Origin: Plantago elongata
Lineage: Eukaryota; Streptophyta; Magnoliopsida; Lamiales; Plantaginaceae
Direction of reading: 5' to 3'
Length of the DNA: 45,646 nucleotides
Assembly (NCBI GenBank): GCA_036897095.1
Contig: JAYMSP010000617.1
Coordinates: 1 to 45,646 of the forward strand
Shown here: positions 45,404 through 45,646 of the stretch, in pieces
Layout: each line of letters starts with the position of its first letter
Position numbering within the stretch: position 1 is the first letter of the stretch
Translations under genes and position numbers: made by a program
Notes under the pieces: model-generated
Told to the model about the DNA's origin: nothing
What the model saw: the letters and a program-made list of their open reading frames with translations, nothing else
The model's database searches: none

Positions 45404-45646
45404 CTGGTTACAGAGGAAAATTAAAAAAAAAAACCCTGTTAAGTTTTATACAGAAAAAATGACACTGGGCAAGGTCATAAACAGACAGTCGGACACAACA
45501 TATTTAGTCATGCAGAGAGTTAAGATAAAGTTGAAATACTCTGACAAAGTTACTATTTATGTGAAGAGATTTAATTCATAGACTTTGATGAAGAAAATTA
45601 CAGAAAATATAAGATATCAGTAGAATCTTCGCGCGCCCACGCGGGG
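45404..45646 (-). other. Partial NUP205 intron and window edge
   Basis: No NUP205 coding sequence is seen upstream of the exon at 45403, so this should be intron. The last ~18 bases (cgcgcgcccacgcgggg) are strongly GC-rich, unlike the surrounding AT-rich intron. Confidence 0.5.

Overview
This is nuclear DNA from a flowering plant, most likely a dicot. The genes have short exons split by AT-rich GT-AG introns. The proteins are plant families: a berberine-bridge-enzyme-like oxidase, a PLAT protein of the ATS3 type, the Rubisco chaperone BSD2, an F-box/FBA protein, a GH28 polygalacturonase and plant NUP205. The spacers carry typical plant MITEs and tRNA-derived SINEs. I cannot name the species. 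The odd length and a GC-rich right edge suggest a whole contig rather than a cut-out.

Layout. 1-6600 has no convincing gene. It holds a 170-bp tandem duplication, a diverged ~1-kb segmental duplication and Tourist-like MITEs. 6712-8307 (+) is an intronless BBE-like FAD oxidase with its own TATA box. 9483-10129 (+) is a three-exon ATS3-like PLAT protein, convergent with BSD2 (10417-12467, -; five exons). BSD2 is divergent from a seven-exon gene for a chloroplast DUF3119 protein (13216-15012, +). 16673-18547 (-) is a two-exon membrane-anchored FkbM-type methyltransferase, with two back-to-back MITEs upstream. 19.3-21.2 kb is spacer with a tandem triplication. 21315-23329 (+) is a nine-exon polygalacturonase. 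23.3-25.9 kb is spacer. 25878-27194 (-) is a single-exon F-box protein. 27796-28452 is a hAT-type non-autonomous transposon with 8-bp target duplications. 28.9-29.2 kb is a GC-rich island made of consecutive perfect hairpins. From 29999 to the right edge runs the 3' part of NUP205 (-): 32 exons and 1315 codons reconstructed, with the 5' end outside the window.

How the genes relate. Plant clusters are rarely operon-like and these genes look mostly unrelated. The one pairing worth noting is BSD2 and the DUF3119 gene: two plastid-targeted proteins transcribed head to head from a 748-bp spacer. The BBE-like oxidase, the ATS3-like protein and the polygalacturonase carry signal peptides and should act in the secretory pathway or cell wall. 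NUP205 introns are a landing zone for small elements: three SINEs of one family, all antisense to the gene, plus a Stowaway-like and a Tourist-like MITE.

Exon junctions were set by reading splice sites and keeping frame and family similarity. They add up to intact frames for all five multi-exon genes. I found no prokaryote-type system, CRISPR array or intact autonomous transposon. The least explained structure is the hairpin chain at 29027-29195.
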